Below, piece by piece: positions 15,529 to 25,097 of a stretch of 64,000 nt of DNA; the first letter of the stretch is position 1; every line of letters begins with the position of its first letter. Origin of the DNA: JADLHS01 sp039806955 (GTDB lineage Bacteria; Verrucomicrobiota; Verrucomicrobiia; Limisphaerales; JADLHS01); the NCBI GenBank assembly GCA_039806955.1, contig JBDHQI010000002.1, positions 62,001-126,000 of the forward strand. The letters are read 5' to 3'. The position numbers were made by a program, and so were the translations under genes. The notes beneath the pieces were generated by a model. That model was not told the DNA's origin. It did not search any database and was given only the letters and a program-made list of their open reading frames with translations.

Positions 15529-18500
15529 TTACAGACGAGAAGATGAGGCACGCGCCGGGATCATTTGTCGGGTTTGGTTGTGGCCGCGGGGGGCGAGGGG
15601 CACATAAAGTTCCACGGTCGTGCCCCCGGCGGGAGGACTGTGGATTTGCGCGTGGCCATTGATCTGTTGCAACCGGCTTTGAATGCCGGCCACGCCGTAG
15701 CCCGAGCTGACCCGGTCGCGGTGGGAGGGATGCTTGGCGGAGACCAGGCCTGCGCCGTTATCCATGATGACAAGTCGCAAACCATCCGGAGGAAGTTCCA
15801 GCTTCACCCGCACCTCGGTGGCGCCGGAGTGTTTAACGGCATTGTTCAATGCCTCCTTGAACGCCAGAAAGAGATTGTGACGAATCTCCGAACGCACGGT
15901 TACCTCCGGAGTTTGCAAAGGTGTGTCCAGACGGCAGCGAATCTGTGCGGCGCTCAAAAAATCGTGCGCGAATCGGGCGACATAGTTGATCAAGCTGTCC
16001 AAGGTGTCGTGGCGGGGATTCACCGCCCACACGATTTCGTCCATGGCCCGGGTCAGGTCGCGCGCAGTTTGATAGATTTGGTGCAAACTGGATGTGGCAC
16101 GCGCCGCGTCGGGCATATCGTCCACCGCCGACTGGCTCAACATTCCGATGCGTGTCAGGCTTGCGCCAAGGTCGTCATGGATGTCCTGGGCGATGCGGGA
16201 TCGTTCGCGTTCCAGTTCGCGCTCGTGCGCCATGCGTTCCAAACGACGGCGCAGACGGCCTCGAGATTCGAGGAAAACCACCGCGACCAGACTCACCCCG
16301 GCGGCGCTAAACACCAGAATTTTAAACCACCACGTCTGCCAGAAAAATGGCAGCACGCGAATCGCCAGCGTGTCGCCGGCCTCGTTCCACAAGCCGTCGC
16401 CATTGCGCGCGGCCACGCGAAACACGTATTCGCCTGGAGGTAAAAAACTAAAAGTCACCCGTCGCCGCGTGTGGGCAGGCACCCAATCGGCTTCTACTCC
16501 CGAACCGTCAAGGCGGTATTTGAATTGCACCCGTTCGGGCGCGATGAAGCTCAAGCCCGTGTATTGCACGTCCAACTGCCGTCGTCCGGGCGGCACAACC
16601 ACCAACTGACGCGTTGCAACCGCCGCCTTGCCGCCCAGTTGAAATGATTGCTTTGGAGTGGTTGGCATCGTGAGTTGGTCGTCAATCGAGACGTCCTCGA
16701 TCCACACTGCCGGCGGCACTGAATCAGAATTGATGGAGGCGGGAGAGATCGTGGCTATGCCGCGGGTGGTGGGGAACCAAAGTTGTCCCTCGGTGGATCG
16801 GAAACCGGATGGAGTGAATCCGCCCGTGCCCGTCAACGTGCTCAAACCTTCGGTGAGGCCAAGCGCCAGTGCGGACACGTTATTGCGCCGGCCATCGGCA
16901 CATTCGAGCAACTGTTCCTTGTCGAGGCGGAACAGTCCCGCCAATGAATTGAACCAGAGGTGACCCGCGTGATCGTCCGCGATGTGAAAAATGGTGTTTG
17001 CGGGCAACCCCTGGCTGCGGTTGATGATGCTAAACCGTCCATCGCGGTAACCGCCCAGGCCATCATCCAGCGTGCCGATCCAAAGGGTGCCGTCGGTGTC
17101 CGCGTACAAGGCGAGAACAAACTTGGCGGGGAAACCTTCCGCAGCTTGGAAAGTTTCCCAGTGGTCATCCTTGAGTCGGCCCAGCCCCGCGCCTTGCGCT
17201 CCGATCCAAATGGCACCATCCGGTCCGGGTTCAATCGCCCGAACATCACCCGCCGCCGCGCCGCCCAGTGAAGCGAGCCATTCCAATCGTCCCTGGCGCA
17301 TCCGGGCCAGGCCGTTGCCCGTCCCCAACCACAAGGTGCCCGATGGGAATTCCGCGAGCGCAGTCACCGGAATGGCCGGAGAAATGAGATTGGTCTGGGC
17401 AACGAATGCGTCGTGTTCCAATCGAAACAAACCGCCGCCCCAGGTGCCGGCCCAAATTTGATTCTGGCTGTCGGCCAGCACGGCCCATGCGTACTGATTT
17501 TCCAGATTGAAATGAGTCCATTGGTTGGAGTGGAGCCGATAAATCCCGGCACCCTCGCTCGTCGCCCAGACACTGCCGTCGCGCGCTTGCGTGATGGCGT
17601 GGACCGGGCGACCCTCCCAGTTGTCGGGCGGACTTTGCATGAGCACCTTACGCTGGCGTAGCACTGCGAGACCGCCCGCCGTGCCCACCCAGAGGTTCTG
17701 CTCGCGATCCTCGATCAGGCTGCAGATCCAATCTTGCGGCAAACCGTGCGTGCGATCCAACCCGCTCCAATGCGCCGTGTCGGGATCAAAAATAAACAAG
17801 CCGCGTTGCAACGTGCCGATCACTAACTTCCCCGAGGCGGTTTCGCGCATGGTGGTGATCGAAGCGTTGAGCCAGGAAAGATCGCCGTAGTTGGCGGTCC
17901 AGGCTTGTCCGTTCCATTGACGCAGCTGACCTTCACCAACCACCCACCAGCCGCCGTGGCGCGAAGGAGTCACGCCTGCGTAGTAGGGGCGTTCCGCTGG
18001 ATCCCCAAAGTTGACCGGCTGATAGCCGCTCGAACTCAGCCGGGCCAACACTCCGTTTCTCAGAACGAAGGCCTCGTGCCGTTCGTTGCCAATAGCGTGC
18101 GGAGCGACAAAGGGGTTTGCGCTCATGTCCGTTGTGGGTTGGATGATGAGGCCGTCCTGGATGCGTCGCGCTGCTCCCGGCTGATTGAGTGCCCAAACCT
18201 GTCCGCGTTCGTCCGTGATGAAATCCTGAATCAGCGCGCGACTCCAGTTGGTCGGCAGGCTTACCGCGCTGAATGTCCCGCCGCTGTAACGTGAGATCGC
18301 GCCGGATTCGTGTCCAATCCAGATGGTGCCATCGGGTGACTCGTACAAGCTGGTGATCTGGCTGTTGTCCAGGCCCCTAGTATTCGAGGCGTTGAAGACG
18401 CGAAACTGGAGGCCGTCAAATTGCGCGATGCCGTTGTACGTGCCGGCCCAAAGATAGCCGCGTTGCGTTTGCAGCAGCGCCGTGATTTTGTTCTGCGGCA

Positions 18501-18699
18501 GCCCGTCATCTGTGCGCCAGGTTTGGATGGCGTAGGCGTCGCCCGCCGAAGCCAACCGGAACGCATTCGTCGGTTGCGCGGCCACCGGACTGACGACGAG
18601 CAGCCAGCCGAGATTGCCGATGAGTTTCCAACCCCGGACCGCGCCGTGGCGCCAATCCGGCGCGCGCAATCTTGGTCTTGAAAGCAAACGAGCGATCAT
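15529..18699 (-). CDS. Two-component sensor histidine kinase with periplasmic propeller and Y_Y_Y domain
   Basis: From ATG 18699 the protein is 1056 residues long and begins with an Arg-rich segment and hydrophobic signal (GNLGWLLVVSPVAAQ). Residues ~50-690 hold repeated G-x-LW-IGT/WIG motifs of the two-component-regulator propeller, usually forming two seven-bladed rings. A Y_Y_Y domain follows, then one membrane helix at about 790 (FKILVFSAAGVSLVAVVFLE). The cytoplasmic part has a HisKA_3 dimer domain (RIAQDIHDDLGASLTRIG, phospho-His at about 843) and an ATPase domain (KEALNNAVKHS, DNGAGL). It resembles the large glycan-sensing kinases of Bacteroidota and Verrucomicrobiota. Frame extension upstream to 19128 overlaps the divergent lipoprotein gene and is rejected. 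Confidence 0.9.
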   Translation of the reverse strand: MIARLLSRPRLRAPDWRHGAVRGWKLIGNLGWLLVVSPVAAQPTNAFRLASAGDAYAIQTWRTDDGLPQNKITALLQTQRGYLWAGTYNGIAQFDGLQFRVFNASNTRGLDNSQITSLYESPDGTIWIGHESGAISRYSGGTFSAVSLPTNWSRALIQDFITDERGQVWALNQPGAARRIQDGLIIQPTTDMSANPFVAPHAIGNERHEAFVLRNGVLARLSSSGYQPVNFGDPAERPYYAGVTPSRHGGWWVVGEGQLRQWNGQAWTANYGDLSWLNASITTMRETASGKLVIGTLQRGLFIFDPDTAHWSGLDRTHGLPQDWICSLIEDREQNLWVGTAGGLAVLRQRKVLMQSPPDNWEGRPVHAITQARDGSVWATSEGAGIYRLHSNQWTHFNLENQYAWAVLADSQNQIWAGTWGGGLFRLEHDAFVAQTNLISPAIPVTALAEFPSGTLWLGTGNGLARMRQGRLEWLASLGGAAAGDVRAIEPGPDGAIWIGAQGAGLGRLKDDHWETFQAAEGFPAKFVLALYADTDGTLWIGTLDDGLGGYRDGRFSIINRSQGLPANTIFHIADDHAGHLWFNSLAGLFRLDKEQLLECADGRRNNVSALALGLTEGLSTLTGTGGFTPSGFRSTEGQLWFPTTRGIATISPASINSDSVPPAVWIEDVSIDDQLTMPTTPKQSFQLGGKAAVATRQLVVVPPGRRQLDVQYTGLSFIAPERVQFKYRLDGSGVEADWVPAHTRRRVTFSFLPPGEYVFRVAARNGDGLWNEAGDTLAIRVLPFFWQTWWFKILVFSAAGVSLVAVVFLESRGRLRRRLERMAHERELERERSRIAQDIHDDLGASLTRIGMLSQSAVDDMPDAARATSSLHQIYQTARDLTRAMDEIVWAVNPRHDTLDSLINYVARFAHDFLSAAQIRCRLDTPLQTPEVTVRSEIRHNLFLAFKEALNNAVKHSGATEVRVKLELPPDGLRLVIMDNGAGLVSAKHPSHRDRVSSGYGVAGIQSRLQQINGHAQIHSPPAGGTTVELYVPLAPRGHNQTRQMIPARASSSRL

Positions 18700-18988
18700 A
18701 CCGGGACGGCTCGTAATTAGAGCAATTCGCCGGGGCACACAAGCCGACAATACTGGAGTGGTACGCTGATGGGAGTGGCGATGCGCTGGGGATAAGTTCC
18801 GGAGGAACGGCGGTCGCGAGTCGGGGGAACGGGCTATTTCTTTCGCGGTAAGATGGGGGCGTTGGCGCTGCGGCTGGGATTCGGTCCTTGTAATTGGTTT
18901 TGATGACATGAGGTTGATCTGCGATGCAGCTAATGTTTGTATAACCCAAGCCGGTTGAGATAATCGGTATGGGAATGGCACGCAGTTG

Positions 18989-19315
18989 ATGAAAAGAAAA
19001 CATGCATGGTTAGGAGTCGGTCTGGTGGCCGGTGGGATGCTCTGGATCACCAGTTGTGGCAAGCATGAGGCGGATGTGCCGACATCAGGGTTGGCTACGC
19101 AAGGCGCCTCGGCGGAAGCCGCCAGCACTTATGCGGATGCGAATCTGGCGGAACTGACTCGCGAGGTGCGTCGCTGGATCATCGCCACCAAAAAACGGCC
19201 CGGCAGTTTTGAGGAGGTGATGGCTGATGCTCAAATCGCCGTGCCGCCGCCACCTCCTGGTAAAAAGTATGTGTTGAGCCGGGAAATGCGGGTGATTTTG
19301 GTGAATGAAAAATAA
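18989..19315 (+). CDS. Small lipoprotein upstream of prepilin gene
   Basis: The 108-residue product has a positively charged start (MKRKHAWLG), a hydrophobic core and a lipobox-like ITSCGK, so it is probably a lipoprotein anchored in a membrane. The mature part is short, with a helical segment (LAELTREVRRWIIATKKRPGSFEEVM) and a proline run PPPPPGKKY. This 'TREVRRWI..+RPGSFEE' pattern is common in small verrucomicrobial proteins encoded beside prepilins. Its TAA overlaps the next ATG by one base, which suggests translational coupling. Function is unknown. Confidence 0.65.
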   Translation: MKRKHAWLGVGLVAGGMLWITSCGKHEADVPTSGLATQGASAEAASTYADANLAELTREVRRWIIATKKRPGSFEEVMADAQIAVPPPPPGKKYVLSREMRVILVNEK

Positions 19316-20268
19316 TGAGACTCTGGAAATCATACCGAACCGTTCTTGATTCGCACCCGGCGGAACGGGCGCGTGCGTCAGTTGTCCGGGCGGCGGCATT
19401 TACGTTGATTGAATTACTCGTGGTCATCGCGATTATTGCGATTCTGGCGGCCATGCTGTTGCCGGCGTTAGCCCAGGCCAAAGCCAAGGCGCACCGCATT
19501 CAATGCGTGTCGCAACTCAAACAATTAGGCTTGGGCATTCTGTTGTTCACGTTGGATCGCGAGGAGATGTTTCCCCCGGCGGCTTACGAGGCGGGGCGCG
19601 GGCAACTCGCCTGGGATACCTACATCTACCAATATCTCGGCGGACGAGCTGCGGAAGCAGATTTGAACCAGGGCATCGTGGACGTGGCGCTGGCGCCAAA
19701 AATTGAGCGCTGTCCGGCGGATCGCGGCGCGAAAGTGTGGTGGATAACAGAGACCGCTTCCGGCGTGCGTTCGTATTCCATGAACGCCGCCGGCCCCAAT
19801 TGGTCGGTGGACTACCAGATCAGCACCCGCAACCAATCGTATCCTCTGCCGCGGGTGAACCGCGGCGTCGGGATTTACTGGCAGGACGCGGGGTTGCCAG
19901 CGTCAAACTTGCCGGATTGGAACGCGAAGAGTTACAAGACTTCCGTGGTAAAGGATGCCGCCGGCACCCTCTTGTTGGTGGAACAGGCCAACGGGCAGGG
20001 CGCGGTGGGCAACGTCTGGCCCTCCATCAGTCTCGGGCCGAGTCAGAATGGGTCCACGCTGCATCAAATGGACCCGAGCCATCCCTCGCAGGACCCAACG
20101 GCGACCGGAGGCGTCAACCAAGGCGCCGCCTTGTACAAGGCACATGGCGAACGATTTAACTACTTGTTCCATGACGGGCACGTCCAGGCCCAAAAAGTGG
20201 GGGAGACGATTGGTACCGGAACCTTGAGTGCGCCTCGGGGGATGTGGACCATTGCCACCGGTGATTGA
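19315..20268 (+). CDS. Type II secretion/type IV prepilin-like protein (DUF1559-like)
   Basis: The 317-residue protein has a prepilin cleavage/methylation segment at residues 28-60 (AAFTLIELLVVIAIIAILAA), then a pseudopilin-like body. The C-terminal region has the YLFHDGHV motif typical of the H-x-G-containing prepilins that are highly amplified in Planctomycetes and Verrucomicrobiota. It should be an inner-membrane protein processed by a prepilin peptidase with a large periplasmic domain. The ATG 19315 overlaps the stop of the lipoprotein gene. The extra ~27 residues before the cleavage site are longer than usual, so processing may begin after AAA. Confidence 0.85.
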   Translation: MRLWKSYRTVLDSHPAERARASVVRAAAFTLIELLVVIAIIAILAAMLLPALAQAKAKAHRIQCVSQLKQLGLGILLFTLDREEMFPPAAYEAGRGQLAWDTYIYQYLGGRAAEADLNQGIVDVALAPKIERCPADRGAKVWWITETASGVRSYSMNAAGPNWSVDYQISTRNQSYPLPRVNRGVGIYWQDAGLPASNLPDWNAKSYKTSVVKDAAGTLLLVEQANGQGAVGNVWPSISLGPSQNGSTLHQMDPSHPSQDPTATGGVNQGAALYKAHGERFNYLFHDGHVQAQKVGETIGTGTLSAPRGMWTIATGD

Positions 20269-20497
20269 AGCGCCGATCGCCGGGGCGGTTTAGTGATTGA
20301 TGCTTGTAATGACTTTTAATGACGTGACGTACAGAGGCGGATGATTAGGATAACGACGATGAAAGCACCGAGACGGACCAGGATTGAACTGGAGGAGGCC
20401 GCGCTAGGGGTTGGCCGCCCGGTTGATGTGGAATGTATTTCGTCGCCGGTAGAACTAATTTTGCGATAAACACTCCGAACCTAACAAACTCAAAATT
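20269..20497. promoter_or_regulatory. Leader region of large exported-protein gene
   Basis: The 229 bases upstream of ATG 20498 have an AT-rich end (AACTCAAAATT before the ATG) and no clear Shine-Dalgarno sequence. Short repeats of AATGAC lie near 20308-20325. No riboswitch or terminator is evident. Confidence 0.25.
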
Positions 20498-22561
20498 ATG
20501 AAAATAAACTCGATCCAACGACGTATCTGTCTTGGTTGGGCTGCGTTGTCCCTGATGGTGGGCGCTGGCCCGGCTTGGGCACAAATGTCCGTCACCAATG
20601 TCATTCAGACGTTCGATGTGGATGACTCAGCCAACCACTGGGGGAATGAATGGGGGCCCGGGCAGGTTGCTTGGGACGGGAATGAAGGCCTGGAACCCGG
20701 CGCGTTGTTGATTACGACGGTGTTGACCCAGGGGCAGGATACACCGACCACATCCTGGATATGCAAATTTGGCAATCCGTGGTGGAATGGCGGTGAAACT
20801 CTAAACTTTTCCAGTTACGATAATCTGGAATTCGACCTCAAATGGGATAACACCTCAGATTTAACCATTGGCCAGTTTAATGATTACAGCACCATTCCGT
20901 CTGATGCTACGAATCAACTGGGGCAGAACATCCTGCGGAGTGGGCAGGGGAGTCTGGGAGGAATCATGAACTTGGACGTGGCTTTATGCGGCGGGCCAGG
21001 CGGACAGATGGCGCCGGTGATTGGGAAGATTCCCATCCCTGCGGAAGCGGCGGCGGGTTGGGTGCATATCAAGATTCCCATCAACAAATCGCAGAGCCAG
21101 ATTGATGGCGTTACCGGAATCGTTTTTCACAAATGGGTCAGTAATAATGGGGCGATTGAAAATGACGCCCAAGCGCGGTTTTGGATTGATAACGTCATAT
21201 TAACCGGCACGGAGGCCGAACCGCCGCCGCCCGTGGTGCGGTTGCCTGCGCCAGCGACGAAAGGACTCAACCTTTTCACCAGTGCGGGAGGATTGTATGA
21301 TCGCCAATCAGTGGTACTCCGTCAGGATTACGGCTTGAGCTGGGTGGGCCAGGCCACCGCGGAAAATCCGGTCACTTATGCGTTTACGATCGCCGGTTAT
21401 CCCAATTCAGTGGATTGCGAAGCGTGGCTGTTCCTGGTGCCCAATCCGGATTATCTGCATAGCGCGCCGGATTGGAACGCGACCAACTGCGTCAAAATTC
21501 GTTTGCAAGGTTCCACCACCAGCGGGGTGATGCAATTCCAATACAAAGTCAACGAAGATCACCAACAAGCGATGTATTACGGGGGCGAGGAAGCGCGCGG
21601 CGCTTATACCAACGCTCCCGGCAGTTGGGATGGAGTCACGCCCAATTATTTGGAATCCGGCTTCCTCGGGCAGGTCACCAGTGACACGATTCTGGGGCAA
21701 TGGCAGGTCAAATTTACTTCGGACACCGCCATCACCCTGATCGCTCCCAATGGCGCAACCGCCGAGATGACGCTGCCCGAATACAACGTGAATTACTTCG
21801 CCGAGCAGACGGCCCCCGGATTTTACGTGTATCTCGGATTGCAGGCGAACAATGCGAATGCCTTCAATCAGGCGCTCGTGATTGCGGATTTCGCCATCAC
21901 GGGAACCATCAGTCCGTATTCGGAAAATTTTCTGACGGATACCGAACTGGACACCGATTACATTTGGAACACTTCGGCCTCGCCTTCACCCAGTGGAGTG
22001 TTCTTGATCACGGATCCGGCGGCCAGTTGGGTGATGTGGACGTTGCCCGATCCTGGCTTCAATCTCCAGATTGCCAACAATCTGGCCAATCCCGCAGCCT
22101 GGACTGATCCCGCCATCGGGCCGGTCCTTTCGATGAACGGAGTGCGGGCGCAGTTGGTGGCCGGAGACGAGATCCCGGCCGGCAACGCCGCGTTCTTCCG
22201 ATTGATCAAGCGAAAGGCCACGCAATTGCAGGTGTTGTTACCGGGTGAAACCAATGCCCCCAACACTCCCACGGGCAAGACCGGCACACCGACTCCGGTG
22301 TTGTTTGGCGAGTTTACCACCGTGACCATCAATGCCGTGGATGACACGTTCCATATCGTTCGGAACGCCACGGGTTCGATTCATCTGACCAGTTCCGATC
22401 AGTACGCGGTTTTCCCGGTGGATGCTTCTCTGGTGAATGGAACTTTAGAGCGGGTAATACAATTCGGCGATGTCGGCACCTGGACGGTGACGGCGACCAA
22501 TACCTCGTCGGAAACCATGCCGGAAGCGACGAGTTCTGAAGTGAATGTAGTCTGGGAGTGA
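20498..22561 (+). CDS. Large exported protein, glycan-binding-like, with internal FFRL module
   Basis: A 687-residue protein with a classical signal peptide (RICLGWAALSLMVGAGPAWAQ). Residues ~35-230 resemble a jelly-roll carbohydrate-binding domain (DSANHWGNEWGPG, ISSYDNLEFDLKW-like sequence, WIDNVILTG). Residues ~250-480 form a second beta-rich domain. Residues ~505-570 carry the module shared by exported proteins here (DPGFNLQIANNLANPAAW to AAFFRLIKRK). The last ~90 residues look like an Ig-like domain. No catalytic motif was found. It probably binds polysaccharide at the cell surface; the specific function is unknown. A strong terminator follows the stop. Confidence 0.6.
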   Translation: MKINSIQRRICLGWAALSLMVGAGPAWAQMSVTNVIQTFDVDDSANHWGNEWGPGQVAWDGNEGLEPGALLITTVLTQGQDTPTTSWICKFGNPWWNGGETLNFSSYDNLEFDLKWDNTSDLTIGQFNDYSTIPSDATNQLGQNILRSGQGSLGGIMNLDVALCGGPGGQMAPVIGKIPIPAEAAAGWVHIKIPINKSQSQIDGVTGIVFHKWVSNNGAIENDAQARFWIDNVILTGTEAEPPPPVVRLPAPATKGLNLFTSAGGLYDRQSVVLRQDYGLSWVGQATAENPVTYAFTIAGYPNSVDCEAWLFLVPNPDYLHSAPDWNATNCVKIRLQGSTTSGVMQFQYKVNEDHQQAMYYGGEEARGAYTNAPGSWDGVTPNYLESGFLGQVTSDTILGQWQVKFTSDTAITLIAPNGATAEMTLPEYNVNYFAEQTAPGFYVYLGLQANNANAFNQALVIADFAITGTISPYSENFLTDTELDTDYIWNTSASPSPSGVFLITDPAASWVMWTLPDPGFNLQIANNLANPAAWTDPAIGPVLSMNGVRAQLVAGDEIPAGNAAFFRLIKRKATQLQVLLPGETNAPNTPTGKTGTPTPVLFGEFTTVTINAVDDTFHIVRNATGSIHLTSSDQYAVFPVDASLVNGTLERVIQFGDVGTWTVTATNTSSETMPEATSSEVNVVWE

Positions 22562-22586
22562 GGTTGGACCGGGGCGGATTGGGTTG

Positions 22587-22625
22587 AGCTGGGGCCGTCA
22601 GATGGACACGGCTCCAGCTTTTCCT
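22587..22625 (+). terminator. Rho-independent terminator after exported-protein gene
   Basis: A 12-bp stem pairs 22587-22598 (AGCTGGGGCCGT) with 22608-22619 (ACGGCTCCAGCT), with one G-T pair and a 9-base loop, followed by TTTTCCTTT. It lies 25 bases after the stop at 22561. Confidence 0.8.
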
Positions 22626-22765
22626 TTGAGAAAAAGGTCTATGCGGCGGCGATATCAGGGAATCGAACTGTTCGTGAGAGGCAATTGGCAATCAGCCCGA
22701 CAGCGAATTCACCTTGACCTCGCCGTCAGTCTTGGCGATTCAGGTCAGGATTTAATCTGAGCGTG

Positions 22766-24952
22766 ATGTTATTCAAACTGGGATATTTGAAGTTGGAACG
22801 TGGCTGGCGCGCGGTCGCGGGAGGTTGGCTCGGGCTGTGGCTGGCGACCATGACTCTGCCCGCTCAATTACCGTGGCCCATTTACACCGATAGTTTGCAA
22901 AACGGATTTCAGGATTGGAGCTGGGCCAGTCGCAGTTTGGATAACTCTTCCCCCGTTCATTCCGGCACATTCTCGATTCGGGTGACGGCGAGCGCATGGC
23001 AGGCCGCGTCGTTCTATCATTCAGACTATCATCTCAACGGTTACACGCATTTTTCGTTTTGGGCGCATGGCGGAACGGCCGGAGGGCAACAGTTGCAGGT
23101 TTATTTTAGTTATCCCGATGAGTCGGTCGGGCCGACGGTCACGCTTCCGAGTGCGTTGCCTGCGAACGCCTGGCAGCAGTATCGGATTCCCCTAAGTTCA
23201 CTCGGCGTCGTCAACGCCACCAATTTGCATCGGATCAACCTGCGGCTTACGGCGGCGGGTGCGAGCGGAACATTTTATCTCGACGACGTTCAATTTGACC
23301 CGGAGCCGGTGCCCGAGCAGGTCAACATCAACGTCGAGGCCACCCCAACGATCCGCACCATTGACGCGCGGCACTTTGGCGTGAACCTCACCATGTGGGA
23401 CCAGTATTTTGATCCGCCTTACGCCACCACGACCATGGCGTTGTTGCAAGAAATGGGCGCGACTGCAGTGCGGATGCCGGGCGGTTCGCTTTCAGATGAG
23501 TACCATTGGGCCGCCAATGTCACGTTGAACAACACCTGGCAGTGGGCGGCCTCTTTTTCGGACATGGTCCACGTCACCACCAATGTCGGCGCCCAGGCTT
23601 TCGTGGTGGTGAATTATGGCAGTGGCACTCCCGAGGAAGCCGCCGCCTGGGTGCGCCACGCCAATGTTACAAATCAACTCGGTTTCAAATATTGGGAGAT
23701 TGGCAACGAATGTTACGGCACCTGGGAAACGGATACCAACGTGTTGGCGCACCACGCTTACACCTACGCCGTACGCGCGGCGGAATACATGGCCCAAATG
23801 AAAGCGGTGGATCCGAGTATTAAAATCGGCGTGGTGGCTGTTCCGGGCGAGGACGCATACGCCAATGGCTACTCGGATCACCCGGCGCTAAATCCGCGCA
23901 CCGGGCAGACGCATAACGGTTGGACGCCCGTGCTGTTGACGACGTTGAAGGCGCTTGGCGCCACTCCGGATTACTTGATTCATCACCACTATCCGGAGTG
24001 GACGAATCCAGACAACCCTGGCGGCTCGGCGGTGAGCGATGTGTCGCTCCTGCAATCCACCGGTAATTGGCAGGCCGACGCGGCGAATCTGCGCCAGCAG
24101 ATCCAGGATTACTTCGGCGGCGGCGGGACTAATATCGAATTGGTCGTCACCGAAAACAACAGCGACGCGGGTGCGCAAGGCCGCCAATCCACCAGTCTGG
24201 TCAATGGCTTGTATTACGCCGATAGTTTGGGTCGTTTGCTGCAAACCGAATTTCAAGGCTTCATCTGGTGGTGTCTGCGGAACGGCACGGATCACGGTGG
24301 AAATTTTGGCAGCTTCCTGTATGGGTGGCGCGACTATGGTGATTTGGGTTTGGTGAACGGCGTGAGTCAGCGGCATCCCACTTTTTACGCGGCCAAATTG
24401 ATGCGGCTTTGGGCGCGTCCGGGCGATCACTTGGTGAGTGCGAGCAGCGATTACCCCTGGCTTGCCGCCTATGCGGCCATGCAGGAAAACGGATCGCTGA
24501 CTTTGCTCGTGTTGAACAAATCCCTGGCCGCGGATTTGACCGGCAACATTTCACTGGCGGGCTATGAACCGGCGAGTGCCGCCACGGTGCGGTTCTATGG
24601 CATTCCCAATGACGAAGCGGCGCGCACCAACGCTCCGATGGCGCAGCAGGATCTCGCGACGAATCTGCTTGCTAATGTCGGCGCCAGTTTTACGCATGAG
24701 TTTCCCCGGCTCTCGCTGACTTTGTTCACGTTCACACCAGCCGCCCCGCGACTCGAGATTGTCCCGACGGTTGCCGACGCGTTCCGCTTCCAGTTGCATG
24801 GCCAGCCGGGCGCGAGCTACGTCATTCAGACTTCGACCAATTTGAATCATTGGACGAATCAATCTACCAATCAGCTTGTCGACGCCACGTTGGAAATCAC
24901 CAACTCGATCGTGCCAGCGCAACAATACTGGCGAGCCTATTGGCGGCCGTAA
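22766..24952 (+). CDS. Secreted alpha-L-arabinofuranosidase-like glycosidase (clan GH-A) with N-terminal binding module
   Basis: The 728-residue protein has a signal-like start (WLGLWLATMTLPAQ) and a jelly-roll module at ~25-185 ending FYLDDVQF. A TIM-barrel at ~190-560 carries the acid/base Glu in YWEIGNECYG at about 313 and the likely nucleophile Glu in ELVVTENNSD at about 461, spacing as in GH51 and related arabinofuranosidases. A beta domain (~570-650) and the shared C-terminal module (ASYVIQTSTNLNHW) end the protein. It should release arabinose from plant arabinans or arabinoxylan, but GH30 or GH39 activity is also possible. ATG 22766 is taken over the preceding GTG. A terminator follows. 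Confidence 0.78.
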   Translation: MLFKLGYLKLERGWRAVAGGWLGLWLATMTLPAQLPWPIYTDSLQNGFQDWSWASRSLDNSSPVHSGTFSIRVTASAWQAASFYHSDYHLNGYTHFSFWAHGGTAGGQQLQVYFSYPDESVGPTVTLPSALPANAWQQYRIPLSSLGVVNATNLHRINLRLTAAGASGTFYLDDVQFDPEPVPEQVNINVEATPTIRTIDARHFGVNLTMWDQYFDPPYATTTMALLQEMGATAVRMPGGSLSDEYHWAANVTLNNTWQWAASFSDMVHVTTNVGAQAFVVVNYGSGTPEEAAAWVRHANVTNQLGFKYWEIGNECYGTWETDTNVLAHHAYTYAVRAAEYMAQMKAVDPSIKIGVVAVPGEDAYANGYSDHPALNPRTGQTHNGWTPVLLTTLKALGATPDYLIHHHYPEWTNPDNPGGSAVSDVSLLQSTGNWQADAANLRQQIQDYFGGGGTNIELVVTENNSDAGAQGRQSTSLVNGLYYADSLGRLLQTEFQGFIWWCLRNGTDHGGNFGSFLYGWRDYGDLGLVNGVSQRHPTFYAAKLMRLWARPGDHLVSASSDYPWLAAYAAMQENGSLTLLVLNKSLAADLTGNISLAGYEPASAATVRFYGIPNDEAARTNAPMAQQDLATNLLANVGASFTHEFPRLSLTLFTFTPAAPRLEIVPTVADAFRFQLHGQPGASYVIQTSTNLNHWTNQSTNQLVDATLEITNSIVPAQQYWRAYWRP

Positions 24953-24961
24953 TTCGAAGCC

Positions 24962-24996
24962 GGTCCGTTTTCCCGCCTTTGCGGACCTGCTTTTTT
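24962..24996 (+). terminator. Rho-independent terminator after glycosidase gene
   Basis: Six-base arms GGTCCG (24962-24967) and CGGACC (24982-24987) enclose a 14-base loop, and TGC followed by six T residues (24991-24996) comes next. It lies 10 bases after the stop. Confidence 0.6.
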
Positions 24997-25097
24997 GTTA
25001 GTTGCGCCGGCGGCCCGGCGGGATCCGTCGGGCTTTGGCTCGGGGCACTACGGACTTTCAACTTCCAACAACGGCTTGATTTTTCCATGCTTTCGGT

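Noticed and set aside
15565..16443. Long plus-strand open frame opposite the histidine kinase
   Set aside because: Antisense to conserved kinase motifs; no protein features.
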